From: Lactifluus volemus
Taxonomy: Eukaryota; Basidiomycota; Agaricomycetes; Russulales; Russulaceae
Assembly (NCBI GenBank): GCA_022376515.1
Contig: WTXI01000009.1
Location: forward strand, 310,001-374,000
Reading direction: 5' to 3'
DNA: 64,000 nucleotides
Below, piece by piece: positions 19,161 through 30,974 of this stretch. Position numbers and translations under genes: made by a program. How positions within the stretch are numbered: position 1 is the first letter of the stretch; each line of letters begins with the position of its first letter. The notes beneath the pieces are model-generated. The model was not told the origin of the DNA. It saw nothing but the letters and a program-made list of their open reading frames with translations, and made no database searches.

Positions 19161-21636
19161 CTACCAGACTGTTGGGGGAGCATGGATCATCTTAATCATC
19201 CCAGGTATTACGGAGACTAGCTTTTGCAGCCGAATCACGCACCGGTCTTTCTCCCGAAGAAGGGCCCGGAACTTTTGTCTCTCAGCCTCGGACCGAGCCA
19301 TTTGAATTTGCGCCATGAGACTCTTGGTCGTCTGAATGTGTTCCTCAAGGATTTCACTCCACTCAGCCAGAGGCGGCGAGATTTTTATACGCTTGGCTGG
19401 TGGCGGTCGTGTAATGGCATCGACTATGAAATTCACGGCAATTTCTTCCAAAGTGTTTTTGGAAGTGGTAGTAGACGGGGTTGGCTGTTGGTTGGCGGGT
19501 GCGGAGGCCACCTTTCTCTTCCTGCTTTGAAGGACCAATTGTCGCAAGGCAGCCTCTTTGGCAAGAGGTCCGTCATCTACGATCTCCATAAGATCGGGGG
19601 TAAGCGGGCGTGCCCCGTCAGCCATGTTGAAATCCGGCTGCATGACTTGCGGGCACCGTGAAGCTTGCATGAGCCCCTGGTGGTTCTGAATGATAGGCGC
19701 TTGATGGTCCGAGTTTGTCGGCGGGACACATGAATTGAGCTTTCTTGGGGAAAAGTTGGGAAAACAAGGAGAGGGGATAATTGAAGGTGAGGCTGAAATT
19801 GACGCTGGAGTAGGTGACGAAGGAATAGAACCGAGCGTTGGTGAGAGTGTAGGGGCTCGGGAGAAACCAGAAGCCCCACCAGGGGGCCCGTTTCGCTTCG
19901 CGACATGATAGGCGGCCATATGATCGTCGGGATAATCTACTAGTGAGCTGGTCGTCGAGGTAGGGGAAGGAACCAAACGACCTCCAGAAAAAGGCTCGGA
20001 GGTCAAAGCGGCCAGCGACTTTTGGTTGTTAGAGTTCGGAGTATTGCTTTCCACTTGAGGCGTGACTACCACACCGGGGTCTTGGAGTTCGAACACGTCA
20101 AGTGACGCGGGAGGGGGTGGTTGGAGTAGTGAGGCCGGGCTAAATACAGGATTCTGTGGCTGGGAAGGGGCCACTTCAGCGGTGTGGCCATCACAGAATA
20201 GGTCTGTGGGTGAATCTGAGACAGAATGTGGTTGTGGTAGTGCAATTGTTCTTGCATTATCCTTTTCAATAATATCCTGCTGTTGCAACGCAGCTGGTGA
20301 AACCCCGCGATACCAGAAAAGGCGGACGCCCTGTAAGCCCTCCATGCCACCCATTCGAGGGCTATCCCAAGCGAATTGCGCCTCTAGGTGATCCTCAAAC
20401 TCGAAAAAGACTTTCCCTTCCGCGATCTCATAGCGATTTGGTCGAAATGTGAATTGTGAAAGCCATTCAAGAACGAAAGAGTCAGTGCGAAACTTTCGGG
20501 GCAAAATCTCCATTACGAGAGAACGGTAGGGGTCGGCAGGCGGATAGAGTTCCTTAGGAAAAGAGCCACGGGTTCCTCCAACCTTGTCGTCGGGGTACAT
20601 ACCAAGAATTACATTCCTTCCCTTTGACCAGGACACATAAGAAATACTGGATGGTAGAGGTTGCGGAGTAAGTGGGAGTGGATGGATGGGGCGGAAGTTC
20701 AGATCGACGGAACCCAGGGGATGATTCAAAGCACCGGCTCGACAATCGACAGGTGATAACGGAAGGTGTATAGGAGCCGAAGGGAGAATAGGGAGGAGGG
20801 GAAGTTGAGAAGTAGATGGGAGAGGGAGGATTCGAATGGCCATTGGATGAGCTTTGGTAGATTTGGTCTTTTGCTTGGTCGTTTGTGAGGAGTCCGGTGT
20901 CGAGGGGGGAAGCGTATTCGTGACGTTCGTGATGAGCATGCTATGGTCATGGATCGACTTTGATGATCCGTTCATTGAGCTAGGGCCAACAATGGGTCCA
21001 GGAACAAAGTCGCAGGGCGGTGCCTGTTCCAGTGTTGGGCCGAGATGAGGTTCATGATTCGAGATATGCACAGACAATTTTCGAAGAGGGGTTTTGTCTG
21101 CGGGAAGTGAGGAGTTTACGCTCTTAGATATAGGTGAAACGGGCTGCTTGCTACTTGTTGCGGTGCGTGCTTCTTCACGGTGCTGAACGTATCTGGATGG
21201 CCCATTTCGAGAAGGGGACGCGTCACTTGCACCTAGGCCGATAGAAGGTATTTGAGACCTTACTCTGGGAGTGATTGGACTGGTTACACCTGCAAGACAA
21301 ATCAACCACCCAGGAGAATGGCTGAAAGGGGACGAATACCTTCGAGTTCATGCCGAGGCCACGTCCAGGTTTGTAGCCCATACGAACGAGGATGGAATAG
21401 CCTACACCTCTCAATTGGTCGGATTCGTCTCGTCTGGTAGGAATAGAATCCGGCGCCTTGGCGATGTTCGCAGAGACGGCGGAGCTCTGGACATGTGCAT
21501 GTGGCGGTGTCTTGGTAAGAGCTATGAACGGACCTGACTTGACCTTGTTCCTTGGCGGTTGATGTTTATCGTCGTCGTCGTCGTCGATTACTATAGGTGA
21601 ACTGCGAGATCCTGTGCCACGCGTACGAGCCGTCAT
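19161..21636 (-). CDS. G-patch domain protein with RRM-like region
   Basis: Exon 1 (21636 to about 21342) starts MTARTRGTGSRSSPIVIDD and carries a G-patch, RGVGYSILVRMGYKPGRGLG. Exon 2 runs open for about 710 codons to 19161. It is Ser/Pro/Thr-rich (disordered), has an RRM-like segment in its middle (YRSLVMEILPRKF ... YEIAEGKVFFEFEDHLEAQ), a basic KRKVA stretch, and a C-terminal helical region with repeated Glu/Arg/Gln. G-patch proteins usually bind RNA or activate DEAH helicases in splicing or ribosome assembly. With the obvious splice sites (donor after the G-patch, acceptor near 21290) the frames do not match by one base, so either a base is missing or another splice site is used. Confidence 0.7.
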
Positions 21637-21710
21637 GATCGTTGAGGAACAAAAGGGGGGCACGAGCACACCGTCAGCCCAGCAGTTTAATTATGTAATC
21701 AAATACGACA

Positions 21711-22223
21711 TTATTTCCCGGTGCCATCTCGTTGAATAAGGCCAACACCTGTGATAACACCGTCCGCCAATACATCCGCTATCTTGCGGCCCTCCGCAGC
21801 TTGGTGCTGTACCTTTTTGACAAATTCCTCCTTGATGGCCTTCGCACGTGCAATCTGCGGTATATTTTACTAGTGAAGACGGGGATTAAGGGAATAGATG
21901 GCACTCGACATGCCTCTTTGGTGTGATGCAGACACTCTAAATAGTCATCAGCCTGTAGCTTGCACTCCTTCGGGTTGTCCGTCTCGGCATAACACTGGAT
22001 TGGAAAATAAATAGATGAGATCAAAGACGCGTGCTGTATGTACCTTGGAGAATTCCTGCCAAAACGCAAAGCAACGGGATCGACCTGTAAACAAAAATAT
22101 CACACGAACAGTTCACGAAATTTCACCCATCACAACATACCACCGTTAAAGCCAAAGCCAGACTGGGAGAAAAGAAGGGTGAGAAGAATATAAAAAATGA
22201 ATTTTGAATAAACTCACGGCCAT
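21711..22223 (-). CDS. NDUFS5: NADH:ubiquinone oxidoreductase 15-kDa subunit (complex I, NDUFS5)
   Basis: Five exons encode 97 residues. The first coding exon is only ATGGCC (22223-22218). A twin CX9C fold is visible: C-FAFWQEFSK-C and C-KLQADDYLE-C, the hallmark of intermembrane-space proteins oxidised by Mia40. The sequence CYAETDNPKECK matches the NDUFS5/15-kDa family, and the length fits. It is an accessory subunit of mitochondrial complex I. The fourth intron (21913-21855) begins with GC rather than GT after exon AAAGAG; joining there is the only way to keep the frame into IARAKAIKEEF. Shares a 62-bp divergent spacer with the Get5-like gene. Confidence 0.9.
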
Positions 22224-22285
22224 GATGAAGATGGAGAGGTAGGTAAGGTATTGCCGGGCCGGAGAGTGTTGTCCTCATCTCGTTC

Positions 22286-23342
22286 ATGTCAGATCAAACA
22301 GCAGAGCATGCGTTTGTCAAGGCGTTCGTCAACATACTCGGCTCACAACCAGTCACCTTTGATAATGACTTTCAAGAACAGCCCGCCAACACCCTGAAGA
22401 GGGTTCCCGTCCTTTCGGTGTGTCTTACCAGCAAGCAATCACAGCTTTATAACCTCTCGACCGTTTACTCAGTTGCGTGATTTATCCAGGTTGAAGTCCC
22501 CCATCCTCCCGAGTTGAAAAGGGAAGACGTGGCACCGTCCGGTAAGCCCGCCCTCGGCACTACCCAGACCTTTTGACAATTTGCTCGGTTTTTTAGCGCC
22601 GGATACACTCGAGGTCACTTTCAAGTCTTCCAAACCGTCGTTTTCCATCACCATACCCGTATCGCCCACAGACTCCATATCCACTATCAAAACTCAAATT
22701 TCAGCTCAACCTCGCGCCCCTCCCGCCGATACCCAGAGACTTCTCTTCAAGGGCAAAGCGTTGGCGGATGCCAAACTGCTGAAAGAGTACAACATCCAAA
22801 CAGGCGACACGATCAACCTCATGGTCAAACCGGGCATTATCGACTGGGATCCTACCAAAGATCCTGCGGCTTCGGAATCACCCCCCACTCAACTGTTTGC
22901 GGGAACGCCTGCCGAGACGGCGTCGTTGATCCCCAACCCTCCGCAGAAGAAACGTACCCATAACCGCATCCCGTCCGTCGTCCTCTCCACACCACCATCG
23001 CCATTGCAAAAGCCCCAGGACATCCAACTCGTCGACGCCGATGGATTTATGCTCTCCGCCGATATGCCAACCGAACCTACCATTCCCCATACCACTTACC
23101 GCACCACTGTATCCCAACCGGAATACTGGGAGAAGCTATTGACTTTTCTCAGGTTCGCCTCTATATATCACTGTTTTCAAAACTGGAACCTGACTTTTGT
23201 ATTTAGGAGCGAGTTTCCCAACAGAGGAGACTTGTCGATCGCCTTTGAAGACTATCTCGCCGCTAGTAAGGGTGTACTGACGGCGAGCGAGATCGCCAAG
23301 ATCCGTGATCATGTTGGTGTAAGGGGCATGGCTGGAACTTGA
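22286..23342 (+). CDS. GET5: Ubiquitin-like domain protein, Get5/UBL4-like
   Basis: Four exons (22286-22417, 22490-22541, 22597-23152, 23207-23342) join in frame to 291 residues. The N-terminal helix region (AEHAFVKAFVNILGSQPV) precedes a ubiquitin-like fold (about residues 60-145: LEVTFKSSKPSFSI, DTQRLLFKGKALAD, YNIQTGDTINLMVK). A low-complexity linker and a short C-terminal helical segment follow (YWEKLLTFLRSEF). This order (N-domain, Ubl, C-terminal dimerisation helix) is that of Get5/Mdy2, which with Get4 hands tail-anchored proteins to Sgt2/Get3. The Ubl is certain; the Get5 name is inference from architecture. Confidence 0.65.
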
Positions 23343-23658
23343 CGGGTGTGATGCGGCATCAAAGGCTACTTACCGTTTCTCGAGCAGTTTTTTTCTACGT
23401 CCACTTTTCCTTGTGAACACATGTTAGATTCCCATCGCATGGTCCTTATGTCATCGGTTCGACAAACACGTTGCAGGAGAGCATACCAATGAAAAAGGCA
23501 TATGAATTTCTCAACCTCGGCTTAACGTACAACGACAACATGAGTTGCCCGGCCTACAAATCAATTAACATTCTTTTAACGTCTCATTTGCTTCTTTCAG
23601 CATGTGGTTGTATGGCTGTTCTGAAATTTGTTTCGTCACTTCTACAACCACACATTGT
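23343..23658. other. Short intergenic between convergent genes
   Basis: About 316 bp separating the stop of the Get5-like gene from the stop of the reductase gene on the opposite strand. Nothing else seen. Confidence 0.5.
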
Positions 23659-25046
23659 TTACAACGGCTCGATGTGAGGAATTGGGCCAAGGGGAACAAT
23701 TCGACTGGGATTGACCTGTGTACCAAGTCAGTCTCGTGAGGCCCTCTTCCTCACCAACAAAACTGGAACATACGTGCGTGTGCGACCAATAGTAGTGAGT
23801 TTTATATGGTCAAAGTTGGTGGTGGACCGGAAAGCATCGTTCTGCCAATACAACCTGCGCATCCAACTAAAACAAAGGTTGAGTACAACGAGGGATAGAA
23901 GAGATGGGAAAAAAACTTGCAGATGGATGTTAGGATAGCCGTGACGGATGGTTCGAATGTTGCACTTGAAATGGCCGACATAAACGGGATCGAATCGGAT
24001 CTGGGCAATCGGAGGATTAGCATCCCGTGTAATATGAGCAGCCGATTAGGCAAGATGCTGACGATGGTCACGAAGAGTCGGATATCAGCCTCAGTCAGGC
24101 GATCACCGATGAGGTAGGTCCGATCCTTCAGCATAGCTTCAATACGATCGAGAGCCTCAAAATGGATGTGACAGCGGTGCGATATGCCGAGGGAGTTTTC
24201 GCGAAACCAGACTTGTAAACGCCATCTGACAACGAGGTGATTTTTATTCAATAGAAGGAAGGGGGTGTGCGCTGCAACGCACTGTTGATCTGGTCATAGA
24301 CCCACTCGTTGACCCCATCAATCTCCTTTCGAAGCTCTCCGGATAAAAATCGAGCCTGCCCTTTCCTCGGGGAGAATCACGTTGAACTCGGTATTGAGCA
24401 TGCGGATGATCTCCGACGACTCGTTGTTCACGATCGTGTGCGCCTTCTTGTCCCAAAGCACCGGCACGGTGAAACGACCAGAATAGTTGGGGTCCGCACG
24501 GAGGTAGAGATCTTTGACGTGCTGAGACTGGTAGAGTGGGTCGACGTCCGCGTCAGGGAACGGGTCGACGGAAGCAAACGGCCAACCGTCGGGCCCATTG
24601 GGGTGAGACGACGGTGAAGGCTGCGTTACAGGTGGCAAGTTCACACTATGTTGGTGTGGACGCGCACGCCTGACAAATCAACGAACTCACGGATAATGTC
24701 TTCGAGCCCTTTCAACTTGCGCATGATGAGGGTGCGAGATGCCCATGCTAAACCGCCACCAATCAACGCAAGAACCAAACATTATAGCAGCGAAAAAAGA
24801 AAAGAAAAACACTCACGGCACGCATAGGAAACATAAAGATGATAGCGATCTGCGATTTTGTACGAGTCCCACTCCTGCGTTAGCGTCGCAATACTCTGCA
24901 CGATTGGGTGTACGGACCTCTCTCAGGTGGGAATTGGCCTCCAGCCTGGATAAAGTTCCTGAACGATGACGGGGGCCGCTTAAACGAGCCATCCACATCT
25001 GTGGGGATTTAGAAATGTCAGATAAATGAGAGACGTCGCGGGACAT
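23659..25046 (-). CDS. Glutathionyl-hydroquinone reductase (Xi-class GST, ECM4-like), frame broken by several single-base gaps
   Basis: Protein similarity runs the length of the gene. There is an N-terminal [14 protein letters not shown] block, the catalytic CPWA site in [17 protein letters not shown] (split by an intron), the glutathione-binding [19 protein letters not shown] and [10 protein letters not shown], and the C-terminal [21 protein letters not shown] and [12 protein letters not shown]. These enzymes reduce glutathionyl-hydroquinones using an active-site Cys. The frame slips by one base at about 24588-24604 (twice), 24353, 24330, 24159 and 23800, each at a short homopolymer where one extra base would restore the family sequence. 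Possibly one more lies near the start. I judge sequencing error more likely than decay because PP1 in this window shows the same pattern; a true pseudogene is the alternative. Confidence 0.8.
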
Positions 25047-26510
25047 GGTGCTTGGGCTGGTTGTTTGTTTCTAGACCACAGGTGCGGCTTATATGACAGG
25101 GAGAAGAGACTTGCAAGGCGCAAACCCTTAGGAAGAAAGGAGCTCTTGATCATGACTAATGACATTTGGTCAGTCAGTCAAGCTCAGTCAGCCCAAAAAG
25201 CCAAGTTTAGGTCTCCAGCGTCTGTGGATATATAAACCACAGGAGTGAATGGGCATCCCAGTGTCGCTGTCAATACACGACGAAGGGGAGTCGCCATTTC
25301 GCCTGGCAGTCCGCGGCCGGACAAGGATTGATTCGAGAATATTCCGGCGGCAGCGTGCTACCGCATCGCTTAATTGGTCCGGAAAGATTGTCATTGACAC
25401 ACACCAAAGTTTCCGTTGCCGATGGGGTACGAAAAGGCCTCTTCAGCGGCGGCAACTTGATTCGTATCCCCGACTCGTGCTCTTTGGGGGGAGTTGTCAT
25501 ATCGTATATCAACTTTATTAGCTTAAAACTCTTTTTTGCGTGAACTCGGATTAAAGAGTGAGGAGGTATTGACATGTTGACACTCGGATGCTATGTTATA
25601 GCCAGTGAAGCCCACTTTTGTCATGGTAATGAGGCGTAATGAGGCACCTCAACTGTCCACCGATATTGATCGCTAATATGGACTAGTGCGAGACACCTGT
25701 GACCAGCAGGGCAGGGTTTCTGTACTGTACTGGTTCCATCGCTTCCACAAAAATATGCTGCGACAGTATTTCAGTTCCTTCACCACCACTGGTAGCTCCG
25801 TTTGTCTTTGCATTACTCGACGAATGGCCCCCGCAGTTAATGTTAATTATCATGGTGTGTACTGAGTTAAAACTTTATCCTGCACGCATTGAAAGGATGT
25901 CATCTGGTCCGCCAATTGGGTTGGAGATAATCCCGGATACTGTAGCATCCGCTCATATGGGCGGAGTTAGCTTGCGGATGTTCCCAAGTCCTGTTACATG
26001 TCCACGGAGTATATAAAGAGCAACAATACAACGTGTGTAGATGTCCACAACTGAGACCTGCGAGATGGCACATTCGTCGGGTTGGTGATTGAGCTGATAG
26101 TTGTGAATGTCGTGCAGGTTGACCTTATCCGGGATGTTGGGGGGTGTTCACGTGAAATTAACCGTATACACCCATAAGGCCAGTCAACCATTAAGTTAAC
26201 GCACATCTAGGTCATGAGGACACGCCACCTCACTATCAGTAGTGTATACATTCGAAAACGGGGTTGGCCAAGCGCAGGTGTGTTGGGTCCATCCACTGTG
26301 TTGAGAGATACGTTCCCACCACCGGTGGCACTGTATGTAAGGAGTTTTCAAACCATTCGGCGGTGTTGACTTAGGGGGGGGCAGTTTAATTTACTTTTAC
26401 TCCTTTCACGAGAGAGTAAGATAAAGCATGGGCTGACGGTTAAGTTCCGCATTCTCCGGGAAGATGCCCCTGTTAGTACTTGTACTGTATATAAATCGAC
26501 GTGTACAAGA
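25047..26510. other. Intergenic, no gene recognised
   Basis: About 1.46 kb upstream of both the reductase (minus) and the CYP53 gene (plus), so it holds two divergent promoters. Open frames here (for example 25270-25575 minus) match nothing I know. A TATATAAATCG stretch just upstream of the P450 start (about 26487-26498) could be its TATA box. Confidence 0.45.
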
Positions 26511-28448
26511 ATGAATTCCTTTTCACTGACTTCCCAGATGGCCATCCTAGGCTTCGTTGGGGTTATCCAACCCGCTCTGATCGTGCTCGCCATCATCTCC
26601 ACGTTCATTATATTGGTCCATCTCCTTGTCTGGCTCGTCGACCCGAATGGTCTTCGAACATTTCCAGGTCCTTTCTTGGCCCGTTTTTCCGACTTGTGGT
26701 TAGGTCGAGTCGCTCAACAAGGGCACCGCTCACAAGTCGTCCACGAAATGCACGAGAAATATGGTGCGTGCCCACAAAGATGTTCCGTCGTCATTCCGTA
26801 GTTTAACCGTCGGATAAAACCGCCCACATGACCACCTCTAGGTACCTTTGTCCGCATTGCGCCCAACCACCTTTCGATTGCAGATCCGGCCGCCCTACAA
26901 GTCGTTTATGCACACGGCAATGGTTCACTAAAGTCAAACTTTTATGATGCCTTTGTCTCCATCACTCGTGGTTTGTTCAACACCCGAGACCGTGCGGCTC
27001 ACACGCGCAAACGCAAGATCATTTCCCACATATTTTCTCAGAAGAGCGTTCTCGAGTTTGAACCCTACGTCATAGGTTATGTCGAGTCGTTCATACAGCA
27101 GTGGGACCGACTATGCGCTGGCGGTGCCAAGGGCTTGAAAGGCGATGACGGGGAAGGCGGTTGGAGAGGTCACAACGGATGGGTTTGGTTGGATTGCTTA
27201 CCTTGTCCGTCCTTTAATCTCGAATTGACCTTTATGGCCTGACTTTTGATCCTATAGGGTTCAACTATCTTGCTTTTGACATTATCGGTTGGTCGTCTAC
27301 TATGATACTCAACGAACGTGACTAACTGTCGTTCAGGTGACCTCGCTTTTGGAAGCCCATTTGGTATGATCACTGCTGCCAAAGATTCCGCTCCAGTCGC
27401 AAAATCCCACAAGCAGGGGATCTCCGTTTACGGCCAGGAGGCAACTAAATGCGAGACAATTTCAATACCCGCAGTCAAGATTTTGAATGATCGGGGAGAG
27501 TATTCTGCCTCAATGGGCGTGCTTCCCCCTTGGATCCGTCCCATCGTCAAGCGTTATATACCATGGTATAGCAGAGGACAAGAGGCGGTGCGAAACCTTG
27601 CCGGTCTTGCGGTGGCCGCCGTTGCAAAGCGCTTGGCCTCACCCGCTTACCGAGTTGATCTCCTTAGTAAGCTACAAGAGGGTAAAGATGAAGATGGTAA
27701 CCCTATGGGCAAGGCAGAGCTGACTGCCGAGGCGCTCACGCAACTTATTGCTGGAAGTGACACCACATCAAAGTGCGTTTCAGACATACAAATTAGTACA
27801 TCTCATGACGCGTTGATTAGTTCTTCCTGTGCGATCACATACTATCTCGCCGCCAACCCTGATGCGCAGAGAAAGTTACAGAAGGAACTGGATGATGCGT
27901 TGCAAAATGAGGATGATCCGGCGACTTCCTTCGAGACCGTCAAGAATCTTCCGTACCTCAACGCTGTCATCAACGAGGCGCTGCGGTTGCACTCTACCTC
28001 GGGGATCGGCCTACCTAGGATCGTTCCGGAGGGGGGGTTGACCATCCAAGGCCATTTCTTCAAGCAAGGGACCATCTTGAGCGTACCAAGTTATACCATA
28101 CACAGAGATAAGGGGGTGTGGGGCGATGACGTTACCGCTTACAGGCCGGAGAGATGGTTTGAGAGGGACAACGACGCGATTCAGAGGACGTTTAACCCAT
28201 TCTCGTACGGTCCTCGGTGCGTAGCAGGCAGCAGATTATGGGGGCGTGGCATACTGATATCACCGCCACAGGGCCTGCGTCGGTCGGAATCTTGCCACAC
28301 TGGAGTTGTTGATCATTGTGTCCTCGATATTCCGTCGATATGAAATCGTTCTTGAACGTCCTGATGAACCGGTAAGGCGGATGTGGCAGTGCCAGTTGAC
28401 TTCTCACTAACGGAACAATGGTAGTTTGCAACAAGGAAGGCTTTTTGA
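26511..28448 (+). CDS. CYP53: Cytochrome P450, CYP53 family (benzoate 4-monooxygenase type)
   Basis: Seven exons (26511-26763, 26842-27204, 27258-27287, 27337-27772, 27821-28216, 28272-28371, from 28425). An N-terminal membrane anchor (PALIVLAIISTFIILV) is followed by the I-helix AGSDTTSN, the ExxR motif in NEALRLHS, PERWF, and the heme-binding FSYGPRACVG. Blocks such as FNTRDRAAHTRKRKI and NDRGEYSASMGVLPPWI are CYP53 hallmarks. The family hydroxylates benzoate to 4-hydroxybenzoate in the ER with a CPR partner. In the last exon the present frame stops at 28448 after TRKAF. One extra G near 28434-28440 would continue into the expected GFLRKPLRCLVGM tail, so the last ~15 residues are probably lost to a base error. 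ATG 26538 is an alternative start. Confidence 0.88.
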
Positions 28449-28905
28449 GGAAGCCGCTGAGATGCCTCGTGGGGATGAGGAGACGTTCGATTTGATTGAA
28501 CCTAGTTGAGATTTTGCTTTCAGCTAGGAGATGGTGTATATAAATAGCACGCCCCCGTGTTGCATGGTTTGAGAAATGCAAATTGTAAAAACAAATTAGT
28601 TGGGCCCTGACATGGGAAACACGGCCACATGCTGCGGTTGACTTGCCTAAAAGCGATCTGTTGTAGGTGATGGTGGGCACAAATTCGCTTATCTCGTGGG
28701 TTTTTTTGTTTCCGCATATGAGGTGAGATTCTCGTTTCGGCTCTTAGTAGTGCCCCACTGCACCCGCCCTTAATATGATACCCTGCCCCGCCTCTCTCCC
28801 CTGACGCGCTCTTGACGACGGACCATGACCATCGTCTCCTTAAAACCTAACCTACCTAGTCCCAAGCCGAGTCGCTAACACGTACTACTAGCCACACACA
28901 CCCAC

Positions 28906-29707
28906 ATGTCTTCCCCTTCCTCATTTCCATCTCCTCCTCCTCCTCCTCCTCCTCCTCCGTCGCCTTCGCCTTCTCCCACTACCACGCCCTTCTTCTCAGG
29001 TGGTGGATCCCTGACCCTCGTCATGGGTCTCATGGGCGTAGGCGCTTTTGCCCTAGGCGTCATGACACTCTGCGCTTGGAGACGTCTCACAGGCCGTGAT
29101 CCGTTCGACATTTTTGCAAGTTTTGGTCCGAGACGGAGGCAGCGATCAATCTCACCGGAGGAACTGTGGGATAGGGAAGAGAGGGGCGGCGGCCGGCCGC
29201 CGATCGTCGACGGTTGCAATGATGTTGGTAAGAAGCCTGTGATATTTAACGCCTGGACGGATCGGAAGACGAATGATGAGATGAAATGGGAAGAGTCTAT
29301 GGTAAGAGAAATTTATCCCCATTTACGGAAACGACGTCGCGGGGGGGGGGGATTCTTTTCCCGCCTCCTCTCCATTTCATTCCACAACACTTCTCCATTT
29401 CAAAGTAACACTAACCTTTTTACTTCTTAGCCTTTCTCGGCGATCGTCGTGAAGATTTGGAAACCAACGTATGTCCGGACCTGTTCCAGGCGGTGATGGT
29501 GAGGATAAACGTGGGAAGGAGCAACATCGACGGGTCAGCAGCTTACAAGTTGCCGTCCTTCTCGCGATGCCTTCACCGGCGCGTGAAAAAGTGCATCAAG
29601 ACGATATCGACGAGGAGCCACCACGAGGTCATTTTGGAGAGGAACTCGCTATTGGCCTTATAGGTGTGCCATGGTTCAAGGAGGACGATCATAAGATCGT
29701 ATCCTAG
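28906..29707 (+). CDS. Single-TM protein with proline-rich N-terminus, uncharacterised
   Basis: Exon 1 (28906 to about 29299) encodes a Pro/Ser-rich extracytoplasmic head built on a CCT microsatellite (28931-28957). One membrane span follows (LTLVMGLMGVGAFALGVMTLC), then a basic stop-transfer WRRLTGR and a cytoplasmic tail. After an intron (about 29300-29429) the tail ends with LQVAVLLAMPSP, EELAIGLIGVPW and a stop at 29707. The frame between these parts needs a one-base shift or a further intron near 29460-29485. Domain order matches a fungal family of short TM proteins with a conserved IAMP-type motif; no function is known. The neighbour on the minus strand has the same plan. Confidence 0.6.
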
Positions 29708-29957
29708 TTTTTCAGGGAATGTTGGTGTATCCTTGTATTTGTTATTTGGTCCTTGAATATGTTGTACTGTGTAGGTGTTGATCTCAGACACAATGACGTT
29801 ATGCCCCTCACGGATGCTATCTTTTGACATGATGATGGGAACAGCTGGTTTTTAATGATATACCCATAACAGCGATAAGCGTAGCGATACAACCTCAGAA
29901 GATAAAACGTGAGAAAACAATGACGTCCTGATGACTATGAGGACTATGTAACGGGTT

Positions 29958-30735
29958 TTATGAGGATTGGGGCGCTCGCCCCTCCTCCCGAAAAGAAGGA
30001 TGATATGTCCCGATCGCATACTCCCTCTGCCGCCAGTTCTCCCCCGCGCGCGACAATTGGGAAATCTCGGATCGGCGACGACTTGATACACTGGCGTAAG
30101 GCATCGCGATGATGAACGACATTCGGACACCATCGATAGGCACAGGTGGTGGTGGCGATAGTGGCTCAACACTGTACCATTGTGCGGGGCCTGTGCGGAA
30201 GTGGGCGCTCTTCGGGTACTGAAAGGATTGCGTAACCCAAGGCGCGATCGCGAGCGCGGACGCGGGGTGGCCGACATCACCGGCAGTATAGGCGCGCGAT
30301 CGAAGTCGACCGACAATGGCTAAAAGTGCCAGCGCAACCATTACTTAGTATCCTGTATAGACCCAAGCCGTTCCCAAGGGGGATAGAGAAGCCAAAGCAA
30401 GAGGGTCGCAATAAACTTACTCTGATCTTTTCCCACTCCCACTGGCTGCCACTTGGTTCGTCCTGAATCCACACCTCCCACATCTCGGGCACGCCCTTGT
30501 AAGCGCCTTTCGCCTCGTCAAATTCGAGCAACATCTCTTGGCGACGTCCGCGTCGGACGGTCCAGAAGAAACCGAGGAGTAGGAAGGCCGTGAAGAGCGC
30601 CACGAATACGACGAGAAAGCTAAACAGGAGCGTTGCTGATGACGAAGTACCACTTCTTGAGGAACTGCTGGGAACGGCGGAGGTGGGTACACCGCCATCA
30701 GAACTGGAACTCGAAAAGGTCGAGGTTGATGACAT
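29958..30735 (-). CDS. Single-TM protein, probable paralogue of the convergent neighbour
   Basis: Starts at 30735 with a Ser-rich head (MSSTSTFSSSSS). One membrane span follows (LLFSFLVVFVALFTAFLLLGFFW), then basic RRGRRQEM and a segment WEVWIQDE ... WEWEKIR. After an intron (about 30418-30320) the tail has VPIDGVRMSFIIAMPYAS and EYAIGTYH before the stop near 29958. TM position, the basic stop-transfer and the closing IAMP motif parallel the gene at 28906-29707. Two overlapping frames carry parts of the second exon, so the exon junction is unresolved and a base may be missing around 30170. Confidence 0.6.
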
Positions 30736-30974
30736 GAAAGTTTACAGCGGATGAGGCAGTGAGGAGAAAGGGGTACAAAGAATGGCCCAGTTGGGGGAAC
30801 ATGACCGAATACTCTTGTATCTCTGAATAAAGGATAGCCCCGCGGATCGTATTGTGGATACATCATCTCTGAATAAAAATACACCCCTAAATCACGTGAT
30901 ACACACGTAGGTTGATCGTCACCACGTCATGTCTAAACAAATAATCAATTAAATGGTGTCCTTTGTTCAGAGTG

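Noticed and set aside
23659..25046. Calling the glutathionyl-hydroquinone reductase a pseudogene
   Set aside because: All breaks are single-base losses at homopolymers and the same pattern is present in PP1, which a living fungus cannot lack; error is the simpler explanation.
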